Counted from the stretch's first letter, positions 53,422-62,830 are shown. The stretch: DNA of 64,000 nt from Peptococcaceae bacterium BICA1-7 (GCA_000802095.1 JUEB01000001.1:62001-126000); one strand, 5' to 3'. Program-made: numbers and translations. Notes: a model not told the origin generated them from the sequence alone.

Positions 53422-54558
53422 CTATACAAACTCTGCAAAAACCCGGTTGCCCAGCATCAGCCCCCTCCTGGTAAGACGTAAAAAGCCGCCCTCCAGATTG
53501 ATCAGCCCCTGCCTCTCCAGTCGTCTTACAGGCTCACCGTAGACGTCTTCTATCTCCCTGCCGAATCTTTCCCTGAATTCCCCGGTATCCATTCCCTCAA
53601 TCAGGCGCAGTCCCAGAAAAACAGCCTCGGACATGGCGGTGCTCAGGTCCACCTCCTCCTCCCAGTCAACAGGAAGCCTGCCTGACTCAATGCTCTCAGT
53701 GTATCCCTTCAGGTCAGGCCGGTTGGAAAAGCGCCTTCCCCCGAGGTAAGAGTGGGCCGAGGGGCCCAGGCCCAGGTAGTCCCCCCCCCGCCAGTACCTC
53801 AGGTTATGGCGGCAGGCCCTTCCGGGCAGTGCGAAATTGGATATCTCATAATGAAGGTACCCCTTTTCTTTCAGAAAATCCATAAGCAGCTCATACATTT
53901 CGGCCTCAGTGTCTTCCGGACACTGCAGCAAAGAACCTCTCCCGACCCGGTCATACAGGGGGGTGCCCCCCTCCAGCTGAAGGCTATAGGCCGATATATG
54001 CTCCGGACGCAGATCCTCCACTGCCTTCAGGCAACTTTCCCATTGGCCGGTGGTCTGGCCTGGAATACCAAAAATAAGGTCTATGTTTATATTGTCAAAA
54101 CCAGCCCTCCGGGCCTCCCCAAAGGCTTCCCGGGCCTGAGAAAAGTTGTGTATCCTGCCCAGGGTGTCCAGCAAATCCTGCTGACAGGACTGGAAGCCCA
54201 TGCTAATCCTGTTGACCCCGGACTTTCTATAAGATATCATTTTTTTAGTGTCTACAGTGCCGGGATTGGCCTCCACGGTTATCTCGGCGCCTGAGGAAAG
54301 GTTAAAGAAGGCCAAAATACTCTCCAGCAAAGCGGTCAGAGAGTCTCCCGGCAGGCAGCTGGGAGTGCCCCCGCCCACGTAAACGCTGTCTAGCACCCTT
54401 TGTTCCGGGATTAGCATCCCGGCCCATATTTGCGCCTCCTTTAACAGCGCACTGACATAATGGGCCGCCTCTTCCTCATTCAGGGGAAGGGAGATAAAAT
54501 CACAGTAATGGCATTTTCTTATACAGAAAGGAATGTGTATATACAGTCCTGTGCTCAA
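53422..54558 (-). CDS. hemW: Heme chaperone HemW (coproporphyrinogen oxidase-like radical SAM protein)
   Basis: A 378-aa radical SAM protein starting MSTGLYIHIPFCIRKCHYCDF; the cluster motif is CIRKCHYC (CxxxCxxC), followed by YVGGGTPSCLP, the VEANPGT and GVNRISMGFQS elements, and a C-terminal HemW domain. It is HemW rather than HemN, as the extra HemN catalytic motif is absent, and would deliver heme to target proteins. In Firmicutes it normally lies between lepA and hrcA, as here, though ~3.3 kb of repeat and two small genes separate it from lepA. Confidence 0.94.
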   Translation of the reverse strand: MSTGLYIHIPFCIRKCHYCDFISLPLNEEEAAHYVSALLKEAQIWAGMLIPEQRVLDSVYVGGGTPSCLPGDSLTALLESILAFFNLSSGAEITVEANPGTVDTKKMISYRKSGVNRISMGFQSCQQDLLDTLGRIHNFSQAREAFGEARRAGFDNINIDLIFGIPGQTTGQWESCLKAVEDLRPEHISAYSLQLEGGTPLYDRVGRGSLLQCPEDTEAEMYELLMDFLKEKGYLHYEISNFALPGRACRHNLRYWRGGDYLGLGPSAHSYLGGRRFSNRPDLKGYTESIESGRLPVDWEEEVDLSTAMSEAVFLGLRLIEGMDTGEFRERFGREIEDVYGEPVRRLERQGLINLEGGFLRLTRRGLMLGNRVFAEFV

Positions 54559-54607
54559 TGCCGTACCCCCAGGCTTTTTTAAAGCACCCTACAATTAAGG
54601 ACATTCC

Positions 54608-54694
54608 AATCGGGGACATTCCTCTGACCCACAAAGCCAATCACGCCGGGGAGGTGTGTCCCCATTCCGCTTTTGGTGTGTCCCCATTCCTTAC
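54608..54694. repeat. Repeat family D, copy 3
   Basis: CAATCGGGGACATTCCTCTG, then GGAGGTGTGTCCCCATTCC, then GGTGTGTCCCCATTCCTTAC. It fills much of the ~300-bp gap between hemW and the secreted-protein gene; nothing else was recognised there. Confidence 0.75.
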
Positions 54695-54856
54695 TTTATA
54701 GCCCCGGGGAAAATAAGTAAAGCATCCCCTGACCCGAAAAAAACTACTGGGATAGTGGCCAGCCAGCCGGCTGGCCATATATTTTTCTTTCAAAAAGCTA
54801 CCAGGGGCATTAGAATATAAAAAATTACTTTAATATTGTTTTCCACGGAGGTAACT

Positions 54857-55540
54857 ATGTATCACACGGCCCGGAGTATAGCTCTGATACTCCTCATGGC
54901 TTTGGCCCTGGCCCCGGGAAACCGGGAAGCCCTCGGGTCCTTTATAGCCATGAGCAGGGAAGAAGTATTTGCCCGGTCGGACCTGGTGGTCCTGGGCAGG
55001 GCCACCCTGGCCGGAACGGTGGAAATAAACCGTCCCGACGGCAATGGAACAATGATATACAGGGACTATAGCTTTAAAATTCAAAAAACCTTTAAGGGGA
55101 ATGGGCCAGTTTCTGATATTACCGTCAGGATACCGGGGGGCACACACAACGGGTCAACAATGGTGGTAACCGTGGCTGTTGAGCTTAATCCGGATAAGGA
55201 TCAGGTGCTTTTCCTTATTAAAAAGCCCGGAGAAAAAATATACAGCACATTTCACCCTCTGGGTGTTTTCACAGTTTCAGGGCATAAAGTGTCCAACCCT
55301 GAAGAAGCTCTGGAAATGGTTGTTTTTGCCGCCCAGATGGATGAATATAAGAATAAGTACGGAAACGGCCTCCTACTTAAGGCGGCTCACCCAAATACCC
55401 CGGCGGCCGCCGAAAATGCTGATGAAGGTATGGACCTGCGCAGGATATTGACAGTGGTGGCCCCGGCCCTTATCTTTCTATCCGGGGCGGCGCTGCGCAG
55501 AAAATATGCCCGGGAAACCGGCGGCCCGGGGCCAATGTAA
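54857..55540 (+). CDS. Secreted, C-terminally anchored hypothetical protein, 227 aa
   Basis: A signal peptide is visible (ARSIALILLMALALAPGNREALG), then a ~130-residue beta-rich domain (ARSDLVVLGRATLAGTVEIN, YSFKIQKTFKGNGPVSDITV, VRIPGGTHNGSTM, DQVLFLIKKPG) and a C-terminal hydrophobic helix (ILTVVAPALIFLSGAALRRKYAR), so it is probably held on the outer face of the membrane. No family claimed with confidence. The ATG at 54857 has GGAGG upstream. It is the only plus-strand gene in a long minus-strand cluster and is flanked by repeats D3 and D4, which suggests insertion. Confidence 0.78.
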   Translation: MYHTARSIALILLMALALAPGNREALGSFIAMSREEVFARSDLVVLGRATLAGTVEINRPDGNGTMIYRDYSFKIQKTFKGNGPVSDITVRIPGGTHNGSTMVVTVAVELNPDKDQVLFLIKKPGEKIYSTFHPLGVFTVSGHKVSNPEEALEMVVFAAQMDEYKNKYGNGLLLKAAHPNTPAAAENADEGMDLRRILTVVAPALIFLSGAALRRKYARETGGPGPM

Positions 55541-55645
55541 AAAGCCGCCCCGATGAGCGGCTAGCAGTCAGCAATCAGACACTTGCGGTAAATAAACAGC
55601 CACCAATGTATTCATTTTTAGCTGATGACTGACAGCTTTTCAGAT

Positions 55646-55876
55646 CTACCCTTTAGCAGAGTCCATTTTATTTTTCAGCTCGGCGGCCAGCCTTTCTTCA
55701 CCGGCCGGCTCCTTAACCCTTTCCTTTACCTTTTTCCACACCTCGCCGCAGGAGATGTCGCCAACCCCGGTCAGCTCCCGAAAGGCACGGTCCACGGCCT
55801 TTCTTTCCTCCTTGTTCTGTGGGGTAACCCCGGCCAGATCCAGCACTCTTTTAAGGTGCCTGAGGTAACAGCTCAT
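55646..55876 (-). CDS. Small hypothetical protein, 76 aa
   Basis: A short helical protein beginning MSCYLRHLKRVLDLAGVTPQ, with GVGDISCGEVWKKVKERVKE in the middle. It resembles small proteins seen scattered in Clostridia, of unknown role. GGGGGGTG lies 6 bases before the ATG at 55876; a GTG 9 bases earlier is in that site. Between repeat D4 and the convergent secreted-protein gene. Confidence 0.6.
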   Translation of the reverse strand: MSCYLRHLKRVLDLAGVTPQNKEERKAVDRAFRELTGVGDISCGEVWKKVKERVKEPAGEERLAAELKNKMDSAKG

Positions 55877-55929
55877 TTTACACACCCCCCGTTGTACGTT
55901 GGTGACACTCCTCCAACCCCAAAACCAGT

Positions 55930-56059
55930 TCCGATCGGGGACACCATACCAATCGTTACCATTCAGTAACCTTGCTCCTTCTCCCAGCCACTCCGATCGG
56001 GGACATTCCTGTCCCCAAAAGAATGCTTCAACATCAGCAGGTGTGTCCCCATTCCTTAA
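55930..56059. repeat. Repeat family D, copy 4
   Basis: CCGATCGGGGACA occurs at 55930 and again near 55993 as CCGATCGGGGACATTCCTGT, then AACATCAGCAGGTGTGTCCC. It abuts the stop codon of lepA, as copy D1 abuts the stop of the acetoacetyl-CoA synthetase gene. Confidence 0.78.
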
Positions 56060-57868
56060 TCAGTCCCTTACATTAAGCACCGCCATAAAGGCCTCCTGGG
56101 GAATTTCCACGCTTCCCACCTGCTTCATGCGCTTTTTGCCTTCCTTCTGCTTTTCCAGGAGCTTTCTTTTCCTGGAAATGTCACCGCCGTAACACTTGGC
56201 CAGAACATCCTTGCGCCTCGCCTTGATGGTCTCCCGGGAAATTATACGGTTTCCTATAGCAGCCTGAATCGGCACATCAAACAGCTGGCGGGGAATGAGC
56301 CCCCTCAGCTTTTCCACCAGCAGGCGGCCACGGGAATAGGCCTTGTCGGCATGGGCTATACAGGTCAGGGCGTCCAGCGGGTCACCGTTGATCATAATAT
56401 CCAGCTTTACCAGCTTGCTTTCCAGGTAGCCTGAAAGGTTATAGTCCAGGGAGGCGTATCCCTTTGTTCTGGACTTCAGATGATCAAAGAAGTCAAATAT
56501 TATCTCACTTAAGGGGAGATTATAGGTCAGCATAACCCTGTTTTCCCCCATATACTCCATGTTGCGGAAAATGCCCCGCCTTTCCTGGGACAGCTCCATG
56601 ACTGCCCCCACATAGTCCTTGGGCACCATTATGGTGGCGTTTACAAAGGGCTCCTCGGTCTTTTCAATCTGTCCTGCAGGAGGCATTTTAGTGGGGTTTT
56701 CAATCTCAAGCACCTCCCCGGCAGTAGTGGTTATCCGGTAAACCACGCTGGGGGCGGTGGTGATCAGATCCAGGCGGTACTCCCTTTCCAGTCTCTCCTG
56801 CACTATTTCCATGTGCAGAAGTCCCAGGAAGCCGCAGCGGAAGCCAAATCCCAGGGCCTCGGAATTCTCAGGCTCGTATACCAGGGAGGCGTCGTTCAGC
56901 TTCAGCTTCTCCAGGGCGTCCCTTACGTCCTCGTACTGAACATTGTCAACCGGGTAAAGCCCGCAGTATACCATGGGGGTCACTTTCCGGTAGCCGGGCA
57001 GCGGATCGGCCGCAGGCCTGGAGGCGCTGGTTACGGTGTCCCCCACACTGCATTCCTTTACATTCTTTATCCCGGCTGCTAAAAAGCCTACACCACCGGT
57101 GTTCAGAACATCCACAGAAGCCATGGAGGGGCGGAATACTCCCACCTCATCCACCTCGAACTCCTTTCCGGTAGACATCATGCGGATGACATCACCCTTT
57201 TGCAGCCTTCCCTCCATAATGCGCAGGTAGGCTATTACACCCTTGTAGGGATCATAGTGGGAGTCAAATATAAGAGCCCTCAGTGGATCATTGGCATTAC
57301 CCCGGGGCGGGGGTATTTTTAAGACCACCTGCTCCAGTACCTCTGTAATGCCCACGCCGGTTTTGGCCGAAATGAGCACGGCCTCCGAGGCATCAAGCCC
57401 GATGACATCCTCTATTTCTTTCTTAACCCTTTCGGGATCTGCGCTGGGAAGATCTATTTTATTGATCACCGGTATAATTTCCAGGTTGTTTTCAATGGCC
57501 ATATATACATTAGCCAGAGTCTGGGCCTCTATTCCCTGAGCGGCATCCACAACCAAAAGGGCCCCCTCGCAGGCAGCCAGACTTCGGGAAACCTCATAGG
57601 AAAAGTCCACATGCCCCGGAGTATCGATAAGGTTAAGCTGGTAGGTCTGCCCATCCCTGGATGTATAGCCAAGGCGGACGGCCTGCATTTTTATAGTGAT
57701 TCCCCGCTCTCTCTCCAGGTCCATCTTGTCAAGCACCTGCTCGGTCATTTCCCGCTGGCTTAAAGCCCCGGTTCGCTCCAGAAGCCTGTCCGCCAGGGTG
57801 GACTTGCCGTGGTCAATATGGGCAATAATACAGAAGTTTCTGATCAGGCTCTGATCTTTGTCCAACAA
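56060..57868 (-). CDS. lepA: Elongation factor 4 (LepA)
   Basis: A 602-aa translational GTPase: G1 [14 protein letters not shown]3 DTPGHVDF, G4 [10 protein letters not shown], then domains II, III and V and the LepA-specific C-terminal domain ([43 protein letters not shown]). It back-translocates or remodels stalled ribosomes and aids 30S biogenesis. AGGAGGT precedes the TTG start. It lies downstream of spoIIP and the YqxA-like gene, as in B. subtilis. Confidence 0.97.
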   Translation of the reverse strand: MLDKDQSLIRNFCIIAHIDHGKSTLADRLLERTGALSQREMTEQVLDKMDLERERGITIKMQAVRLGYTSRDGQTYQLNLIDTPGHVDFSYEVSRSLAACEGALLVVDAAQGIEAQTLANVYMAIENNLEIIPVINKIDLPSADPERVKKEIEDVIGLDASEAVLISAKTGVGITEVLEQVVLKIPPPRGNANDPLRALIFDSHYDPYKGVIAYLRIMEGRLQKGDVIRMMSTGKEFEVDEVGVFRPSMASVDVLNTGGVGFLAAGIKNVKECSVGDTVTSASRPAADPLPGYRKVTPMVYCGLYPVDNVQYEDVRDALEKLKLNDASLVYEPENSEALGFGFRCGFLGLLHMEIVQERLEREYRLDLITTAPSVVYRITTTAGEVLEIENPTKMPPAGQIEKTEEPFVNATIMVPKDYVGAVMELSQERRGIFRNMEYMGENRVMLTYNLPLSEIIFDFFDHLKSRTKGYASLDYNLSGYLESKLVKLDIMINGDPLDALTCIAHADKAYSRGRLLVEKLRGLIPRQLFDVPIQAAIGNRIISRETIKARRKDVLAKCYGGDISRKRKLLEKQKEGKKRMKQVGSVEIPQEAFMAVLNVRD

Positions 57869-57927
57869 GCTTACCTCCTCTGGGCCCGGTCATTTGTACC
57901 CAATGTGAAATTATATCAAAGCAAGCC

Positions 57928-57967
57928 GAAAAAGTCGAGAGGGGCGGCAGCTCCTCTCGACTTTTTC
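57928..57967 (-). terminator. Rho-independent terminator before lepA
   Basis: A perfect 15-bp stem (57928-57942 with 57953-57967); the minus-strand 3' arm ends GACTTTTTC. It lies about 45 bp after the stop of the YqxA-like gene, so lepA is separated from the spoIIP unit. Confidence 0.75.
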
Positions 57968-58011
57968 AAAAGAGGTTGCCACCCCTTTCGACTAGGCCCT
58001 TCACCCGGTAA

Positions 58012-58383
58012 TTAGGGGGGGGAGCCCACCGCCCGGAAAAGGTCAGCCACAGACTGATAAACATCCCCAGTGAAGGTATATAGTTTTTCCAGGCAGTAAG
58101 ACCCGGATTTGAACGCCTGATCAGATATTTCCCGGACCTCTCCGGCTACAGCCCCCGCGCGCGAGGACAGCTCTCCCGCCCGGGGTATTTGGGCGGTAAA
58201 GCTTTTTCCCAGTAACTGCCCACTTACGCCACCCTCATCCACCTTATCCAGCACCATAACAGCAGCAGCTCTATCGCTGCCCAGGGCAGCATTAAGGGAG
58301 GTGGCCGATATCTGCACCCCCGTCATGATCATACCCAGGCACGCCCCCAGAACTATGGGAATGGTGTACCTTTTTAAAAGCAT
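58012..58383 (-). CDS. YqxA-like hypothetical protein with signal anchor
   Basis: A 123-aa protein with one N-terminal hydrophobic helix (YTIPIVLGACLGMIMTGVQI) and a soluble remainder (ASTSLNAAL-type segment ATSLNAALGSDRAAAVMVLD, then helical). It sits between spoIIP and lepA, the place of yqxA (DUF3679) in B. subtilis, and has a compatible size and layout. Assignment rests on position rather than on a clear motif. GGAAGGGG lies before the ATG. Confidence 0.65.
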   Translation of the reverse strand: MLLKRYTIPIVLGACLGMIMTGVQISATSLNAALGSDRAAAVMVLDKVDEGGVSGQLLGKSFTAQIPRAGELSSRAGAVAGEVREISDQAFKSGSYCLEKLYTFTGDVYQSVADLFRAVGSPP

Positions 58384-58494
58384 AATAACCCCTTCCGGCT
58401 GTATTTACTAACGGCCTCGCACCATTAGCGATAAAAACCCTTCATATTACAATGATGCCAGTTAGAGGGTTGTTTCAAACCATTAATACGGGTA

Positions 58495-59619
58495 TCAAAT
58501 GTTTTTAGGGTTCTGCACGCCCGGTACTATTTCCTCCAGTTCTTCGGCCAGGATACCGGCAAGAAGCCGGACGGACTTTACAGCCTCTTCTGTGGAATTG
58601 TTAACCGACCCAATCTCCACCAGGATAGCCCTGGGATGAAGGAACTGGTTGTACCGTCCCTCTTTTACCCTTACCCCCACACAAAGCCCCGGATACTCCT
58701 TGTTAAGCCTCTCAGAAATTTTAAGGGCAAAGCTGTGATTATTCTTCCAGGAGGGGAAGGGTGACCTGGCGTCAGATCCCACTATAAAAAGTATGGGGGC
58801 CATCAACTCCCCATTTATACTAACCACGCTCTCATTTCTTGACTTCCCGGCATCCCTGTGAATATCCAGCAAAATCTGAACCTCACTGTTATCCTCCAGT
58901 AGCCGGCGTGCCGTTTTTTCCGACTCGGCGTAGGCCAGGCTGTAAACAGCGTCATTTACCCTATCATTGTGAGCCGTCCGGATGCCGTATTTTTTCTCCA
59001 GTTCTTCCTTAAGAGCCCTGCCTGCCTCGGCCACCCCACCCTTCTGACCCTGTAGCCTCTCCACTCCGTCGGTAAGAGCATAGGTTTCCCCGGTATGGGT
59101 GTGGTATATCCCCACCAGGGTGTCTTCCGACAGCTCTATAGGTGCGTCCAGGCCAGACTGGGCCTGTATCGGCAAAGCGGCAGCCGCCGGCTGGCCCGAG
59201 CCTTTTCTGTATTCCGCCAGGGCAGGCACCCCTTTATCAATCAAATCGGAGGGATTACTGAAATTAACCCGGAAAGGGGCCAGTATTGCAGCAACCAGTG
59301 ATGTTGGAGTTATCTCCTCGGGATAGTCCTCATTATTACCTCCCCAGGCCATTACCGGCGCAGCAGACCTGATTAGCCCAGCCGGGTCCCTTTCAGTCCA
59401 GCCGTTGACAATGCCAAATATAGAAAGGTTTGTCCCCAGCATTGATCTGGAGATCAATCCGTTACGGGCCAGAAGATACAGAGCTGCCACTGTCAGAAGA
59501 AGGATCCCCATAAGAGCTGCCTTCATATAAATCCGGGACAACCTATACCGGTGCCTGTACATCAGGTACCTGATATAATAGTTCACCTTGCCGGCCACCC
59601 CCATTCCTGCTGCCAGCAT
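58495..59619 (-). CDS. spoIIP: Stage II sporulation protein P
   Basis: A 374-aa membrane-anchored cell-wall hydrolase. One N-terminal helix (YMKAALMGILLLTVAALYLLA), then the SpoIIP domain with the zinc-site histidines in VGIYHTHTGETY and ILLDIHRDAG and the C-terminal RAILVEIGSVNNSTEEA. With SpoIID and SpoIIM it digests septal peptidoglycan and drives engulfment of the forespore. The start is uncertain: ATG at 59619, or an internal ATG about 18 residues on. The germination protease gene gpr, normally next to it, is missing. Confidence 0.94.
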   Translation of the reverse strand: MLAAGMGVAGKVNYYIRYLMYRHRYRLSRIYMKAALMGILLLTVAALYLLARNGLISRSMLGTNLSIFGIVNGWTERDPAGLIRSAAPVMAWGGNNEDYPEEITPTSLVAAILAPFRVNFSNPSDLIDKGVPALAEYRKGSGQPAAAALPIQAQSGLDAPIELSEDTLVGIYHTHTGETYALTDGVERLQGQKGGVAEAGRALKEELEKKYGIRTAHNDRVNDAVYSLAYAESEKTARRLLEDNSEVQILLDIHRDAGKSRNESVVSINGELMAPILFIVGSDARSPFPSWKNNHSFALKISERLNKEYPGLCVGVRVKEGRYNQFLHPRAILVEIGSVNNSTEEAVKSVRLLAGILAEELEEIVPGVQNPKNI

Positions 59620-59655
59620 TTACTAAACTTTATTCCAGGAAAGGGATGATTATGT

Positions 59656-59678
59656 AAAAAACCGCCCTATTCAGGCGG
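59656..59678 (-). terminator. Rho-independent terminator of the MBL hydrolase gene
   Basis: CCGCC (59662-59666) pairs with GGCGG (59674-59678); on the minus strand the stem runs into TTTTTTAC. It lies downstream of the stop at 59784 and just upstream of spoIIP. Confidence 0.75.
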
Positions 59679-59783
59679 CGGCGTCTAGCTCCGATAACAG
59701 CTCTTTGATTTTAGTAATTCCTGTAGTCTTCTGTCTCAGACCAACCGGAAATACATCTTCGCCTCTCCATCAGAATAAACTAT

Positions 59784-60749
59784 TCAACGGTAAAAAAGAG
59801 ATACCCCCTGATCATCAATATATTCTTCTATCCTTCCCTCATCAGCCAGGTAATCCAGGTGAGAGACCACCTCCACCACCGCAAGCATGATATCAAAGCC
59901 CTTTACATTCGGGTAATAGATACTGGACAGACTGTAAGGCGTAACGGCGCTTTCCTGGCCTTCTGGAACGATATTATATATTTCCTCCAGCCTGCCCCTA
60001 TGAAAATTTATCCTGGACCCGGCCAGGGCCGCCGGCTCGGATACCGGGTCACCGTGTCCGGGCAGGCACAGTGAAGGATTAATAAATCCCACCAGTTCCA
60101 TGCTTTTGAGCATGTGGGCCAGACTCCTGCCCCGCAGATTCTTTTTGCCGGGATCGTAATCTATTAATGTAATGGCGGTTATTTTGGGAAGAAGCAGGTC
60201 ACCGGAAAAGAGCACCCCCTTATCTTCCCAAAAAAGACTGGAATGACCTCCGCTGTGCCCCGGTGTGTGCAGCAATTTAATTCTAAATCCCTCGAATTCA
60301 AGCAGGCAGTCGCCTGAATATGTTTTAATGCTGTCAATAGTATGTGCAAAGGGCGCCTTGCCCCGGTACAGCCCGTCCGTCTTCAGGGCTTCCGCAGTAA
60401 TTCCGGTGGTTAGCATGGTCTTAAGCAAATTTTCTATATAGCCGGGAGGGAGATTTATCTTTTCCAACTCCCTGTCCCTGACCAGCACCTCGGCCCCGGC
60501 CCCCCTTTGTATTTTACCGGCCATGCCGTAGTGATCGGGGTGCCCGTGGGTGATAACTATCCTTTTAATATCCTTTATGTCGAGCCCGGACTCCTTTAGT
60601 GACCTGTTCAGGGAATCCTCCGCAGGCCGGTAGTACGGACCCGGATCTATGATAGTAAGAGGGTCTGAAATAATCAGATAGGCATTGACATCACCAACCG
60701 GAAAAGGAGTGGGAAGAGGTATTCTTTTGATTGGAAGTTTACTAAGCAT
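59784..60749 (-). CDS. MBL-fold metallo-hydrolase
   Basis: A 321-aa protein with the metallo-beta-lactamase fold. The metal motif THGHPDHYG is the HxHxDH site, followed by the further histidine in LLHTPGHSGGHSS, the bridging aspartate in LFSGDLLLP and a late histidine in LPGHGDPV. It has a C-terminal helical extension typical of the glyoxalase II/LACTB2-like branch. Substrate unknown. AAGAGGTG lies before the ATG. It occupies, with the next gene, the place where gpr is usually found. Confidence 0.88.
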   Translation of the reverse strand: MLSKLPIKRIPLPTPFPVGDVNAYLIISDPLTIIDPGPYYRPAEDSLNRSLKESGLDIKDIKRIVITHGHPDHYGMAGKIQRGAGAEVLVRDRELEKINLPPGYIENLLKTMLTTGITAEALKTDGLYRGKAPFAHTIDSIKTYSGDCLLEFEGFRIKLLHTPGHSGGHSSLFWEDKGVLFSGDLLLPKITAITLIDYDPGKKNLRGRSLAHMLKSMELVGFINPSLCLPGHGDPVSEPAALAGSRINFHRGRLEEIYNIVPEGQESAVTPYSLSSIYYPNVKGFDIMLAVVEVVSHLDYLADEGRIEEYIDDQGVSLFYR

Positions 60750-60830
60750 TATGCACCTCTTAAATTAATATTTATTATAATATGATATATTTTGTAAAAT
60801 GGTAAGTCAAAGAAAAACCTCCGCATCACG

Positions 60831-60864
60831 TTTAAGCCCCCGCCGTAACAGGCGGGGGCTTAAA
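60831..60864 (-). terminator. Strong hairpin, probable terminator of the YvlD-like gene
   Basis: TTTAAGCCCCCGCC (60831-60844) pairs perfectly with GGCGGGGGCTTAAA (60851-60864). It lies 38 bp after the stop at 60902. There is no long T tract beyond the stem. Confidence 0.6.
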
Positions 60865-60901
60865 CTATGTAAAGAAATACTTGTTGACGGAATACTTTTT
60901 T

Positions 60902-61240
60902 CTATCGTATAAATGTTGGCACAACAGCATCAATAAGGCCAATAACAAAAGCTGCTATAAGAGCACCGATAATGCTCACGCTGAGCAGCCCAGGAACAAT
61001 GAATTGGGCCAGATAAATAACTACGGCTGCGGTTATAAAGCCTACCAGTCCCCTGCTCTGAGGGGAAACTCGATCACCCAGCAGCGCCTCGGCAATATAG
61101 CCCAGTATAGCGATCACCGCCGCCGCAACCAGTGCGCCTGCAAACCCCCCTTTTACTGCAAAGCCTGGGGAAAGCCAGCTAACCACTATCAGCACCAGCG
61201 CTGAAACAACAAATCTGATAATAGCTTTTATCCAGTTCAC
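60902..61240 (-). CDS. YvlD-like small membrane protein (phage-holin-superfamily 4TM)
   Basis: A 112-aa protein with about four helices (IIRFVVSALVLIVVSWLSPG, GALVAAAVIAILGYIAEALLG, GFITAAVVIYLAQFIVPG, IIGALIAAFVIGLIDAVVP), matching the small 4TM family that includes YvlD. Function unknown; B. subtilis yvlD belongs to a cell-envelope stress operon. GGGAGGTG precedes the GTG start. Divergent from rpsT. Confidence 0.8.
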   Translation of the reverse strand: MNWIKAIIRFVVSALVLIVVSWLSPGFAVKGGFAGALVAAAVIAILGYIAEALLGDRVSPQSRGLVGFITAAVVIYLAQFIVPGLLSVSIIGALIAAFVIGLIDAVVPTFIR

Positions 61241-61312
61241 AAAGATTCACCTCCCTTTTTGTTAAAATTCTTTATTATCATTAACTGAAATAATCAAACC
61301 TATACAGGTTAC

Positions 61313-61341
61313 TTGCATTTTTGTTTTGGCCGTGGTAAAAT
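61313..61341 (+). promoter_or_regulatory. Promoter of rpsT
   Basis: TTGCAT (61313-61318) and TAAAAT (61336-61341), 17 bp apart, lie 24 bp before the S20 start codon. Confidence 0.65.
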
Positions 61342-61365
61342 TGTGGCTGTTGGGAGGTGAGAATG

Positions 61366-61638
61366 TTGCCGAATATCAAATCAGCCGAAAAAAGAGTTGA
61401 TATAATCCGCAGAAAAACCCTGCGCAATACAAGTCTTAGGTCCAACCTGAGAACAGTTGTAAAAAAGTTTGACGAATCGCTTAAAAAGGGGACGGCGGAA
61501 GATACCAGCGCCAAGCTGCATCAGGCACTGGTTGCCATAGACAAGGCTGTGACCAAGGGCATATTACATAAAAACACAGCAGCCCGAAAAAAATCTCGCC
61601 TTACCAAGAGATTAAACAGCCTGAACACCCCGAGCTAA
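61366..61638 (+). CDS. rpsT: 30S ribosomal protein S20
   Basis: A 90-aa basic helical protein beginning MPNIKSAEKRVDIIRRKTLR, the standard start of S20. That fixes the TTG at 61366 as the start, 5 bases after a GGAGGTGA ribosome site; an ATG at 61363 and a GTG at 61357 are in the same frame but lie inside or too near it. S20 binds 16S rRNA early in 30S assembly, and a TTG start in rpsT is known elsewhere to serve autoregulation. Followed by a terminator and holA. Confidence 0.95.
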   Translation: MPNIKSAEKRVDIIRRKTLRNTSLRSNLRTVVKKFDESLKKGTAEDTSAKLHQALVAIDKAVTKGILHKNTAARKKSRLTKRLNSLNTPS

Positions 61639-61645
61639 AGAAATC

Positions 61646-61675
61646 CCACCCATCGAAAGAGGGTGGTTTTCCTTT
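61646..61675 (+). terminator. Rho-independent terminator of rpsT
   Basis: CCACCC (61646-61651) pairs with GGGTGG (61661-61666) and is followed by TTTTCCTTTTT. Confidence 0.85.
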
Positions 61676-61750
61676 TTATACATAAGATATAATTAAGATA
61701 TAATATAGAAGCCGGTAGGGAACAAACTGGGTTATTAAGGAGAAAAAAGA

Positions 61751-62815
61751 TTGCAATACTTCATAAACCTGGTAAAAGACCTTAAAGAGGGCCGGTTTTA
61801 CCCTATTTACCTTTTATACGGCCCGGAAAGCTACCTGCGCAGGGAAGCTGTACGGCGTATAAAGGAGTGCCTGCTGCCCGGGGGAGCTGATGAGTTCAAT
61901 TTTATAACCATAGACGGGGAAGAAAAAGACACCTCCGAATTACTGTCCCTGGCAGTCATGTCACCGCTTTTTGCAGGAAAGAGGCTCTTAGTGGTAAAAA
62001 ATGCCCGGTATTTCTACAGTAAAAAGAGTTCCCCCGACAGTTCGGGCGAAGAGGGGGATAACACACCAAAGGGAGATGAGTTAAAGCTCATCAAATACCT
62101 GTCCGGCCCATCTCCCGATACCTGCATTATTTTTGACGCCGGCGAGGCAGTTGACAGGAGAAAAAAGATTTTTCGGGAGATCTCCAGGGTAGGCAAGGCT
62201 ATTGAATTTTCACTGTTGAAAAATGAAGATCTGTCCGCCTGGCTGGATAAGCAGGCAAGAAGAGCAGGAAAATCACTGGCGCCAGGCACTGCAGCCGGGA
62301 TAATAGCAAGGGCGGGCAACACACTGCAATCCCTTTCGATGGAGATAAACAAACTCATCTGCTATATCGGGGAGAATAAGGTTATAACTGAAAGAGACGT
62401 GGAGGCGGTAACCCCTCCGAACCCTGAGGAAGATATTTTCGCGGTGGTGGACGCCATCGGTGAGCGAAACGCCGCCAGGGCCATGTCTGGAATTAACAGG
62501 CTGGTCCTGCAAAAGCAGCCGCCCCCGGTAATACTTGGCATGGTGGCCAGGCAGATAAGGCTGATACTAAGGGCCGGGGAGGCACTAAAGTCTGGAAAGA
62601 CAGCCGCCGAGCTGGGGACTGTGCTCGGAATTCACCCTTATGTGGCCAGAAAGATGGCCTCCCAGCAAAAAAATTTCAACCGCCGGCAGCTTGTGGGAGC
62701 GGTTATTGAGCTGCACAGGCTGGACCGGCTGGTAAAATCAGGAAGACGGGATTTTCTACCGGGCATGGAGGCTCTTATTCTCGGCATGTGCATCAAAAAA
62801 AATGATGTGGGATAA
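61751..62815 (+). CDS. holA: DNA polymerase III subunit delta
   Basis: A 354-aa clamp-loader subunit. YPIYLLYGPESYLRREAVRRIKE at the N terminus, LLSLAVMSPLFAGKRLLVVKNA in the first domain and the C-terminal collar domain (ILGMVARQIRLILRAGEAL, HPYVARKMASQQKNFNRRQLVGAV). It opens the sliding clamp during replication. Starts at TTG 61751 with AAGGAG 7 bases upstream. The rpsT-holA neighbourhood is conserved in Firmicutes, although here they are co-directional rather than divergent. A two-way terminator follows. Confidence 0.95.
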   Translation: MQYFINLVKDLKEGRFYPIYLLYGPESYLRREAVRRIKECLLPGGADEFNFITIDGEEKDTSELLSLAVMSPLFAGKRLLVVKNARYFYSKKSSPDSSGEEGDNTPKGDELKLIKYLSGPSPDTCIIFDAGEAVDRRKKIFREISRVGKAIEFSLLKNEDLSAWLDKQARRAGKSLAPGTAAGIIARAGNTLQSLSMEINKLICYIGENKVITERDVEAVTPPNPEEDIFAVVDAIGERNAARAMSGINRLVLQKQPPPVILGMVARQIRLILRAGEALKSGKTAAELGTVLGIHPYVARKMASQQKNFNRRQLVGAVIELHRLDRLVKSGRRDFLPGMEALILGMCIKKNDVG

Positions 62816-62830
62816 TAATAACGAAAAGCA

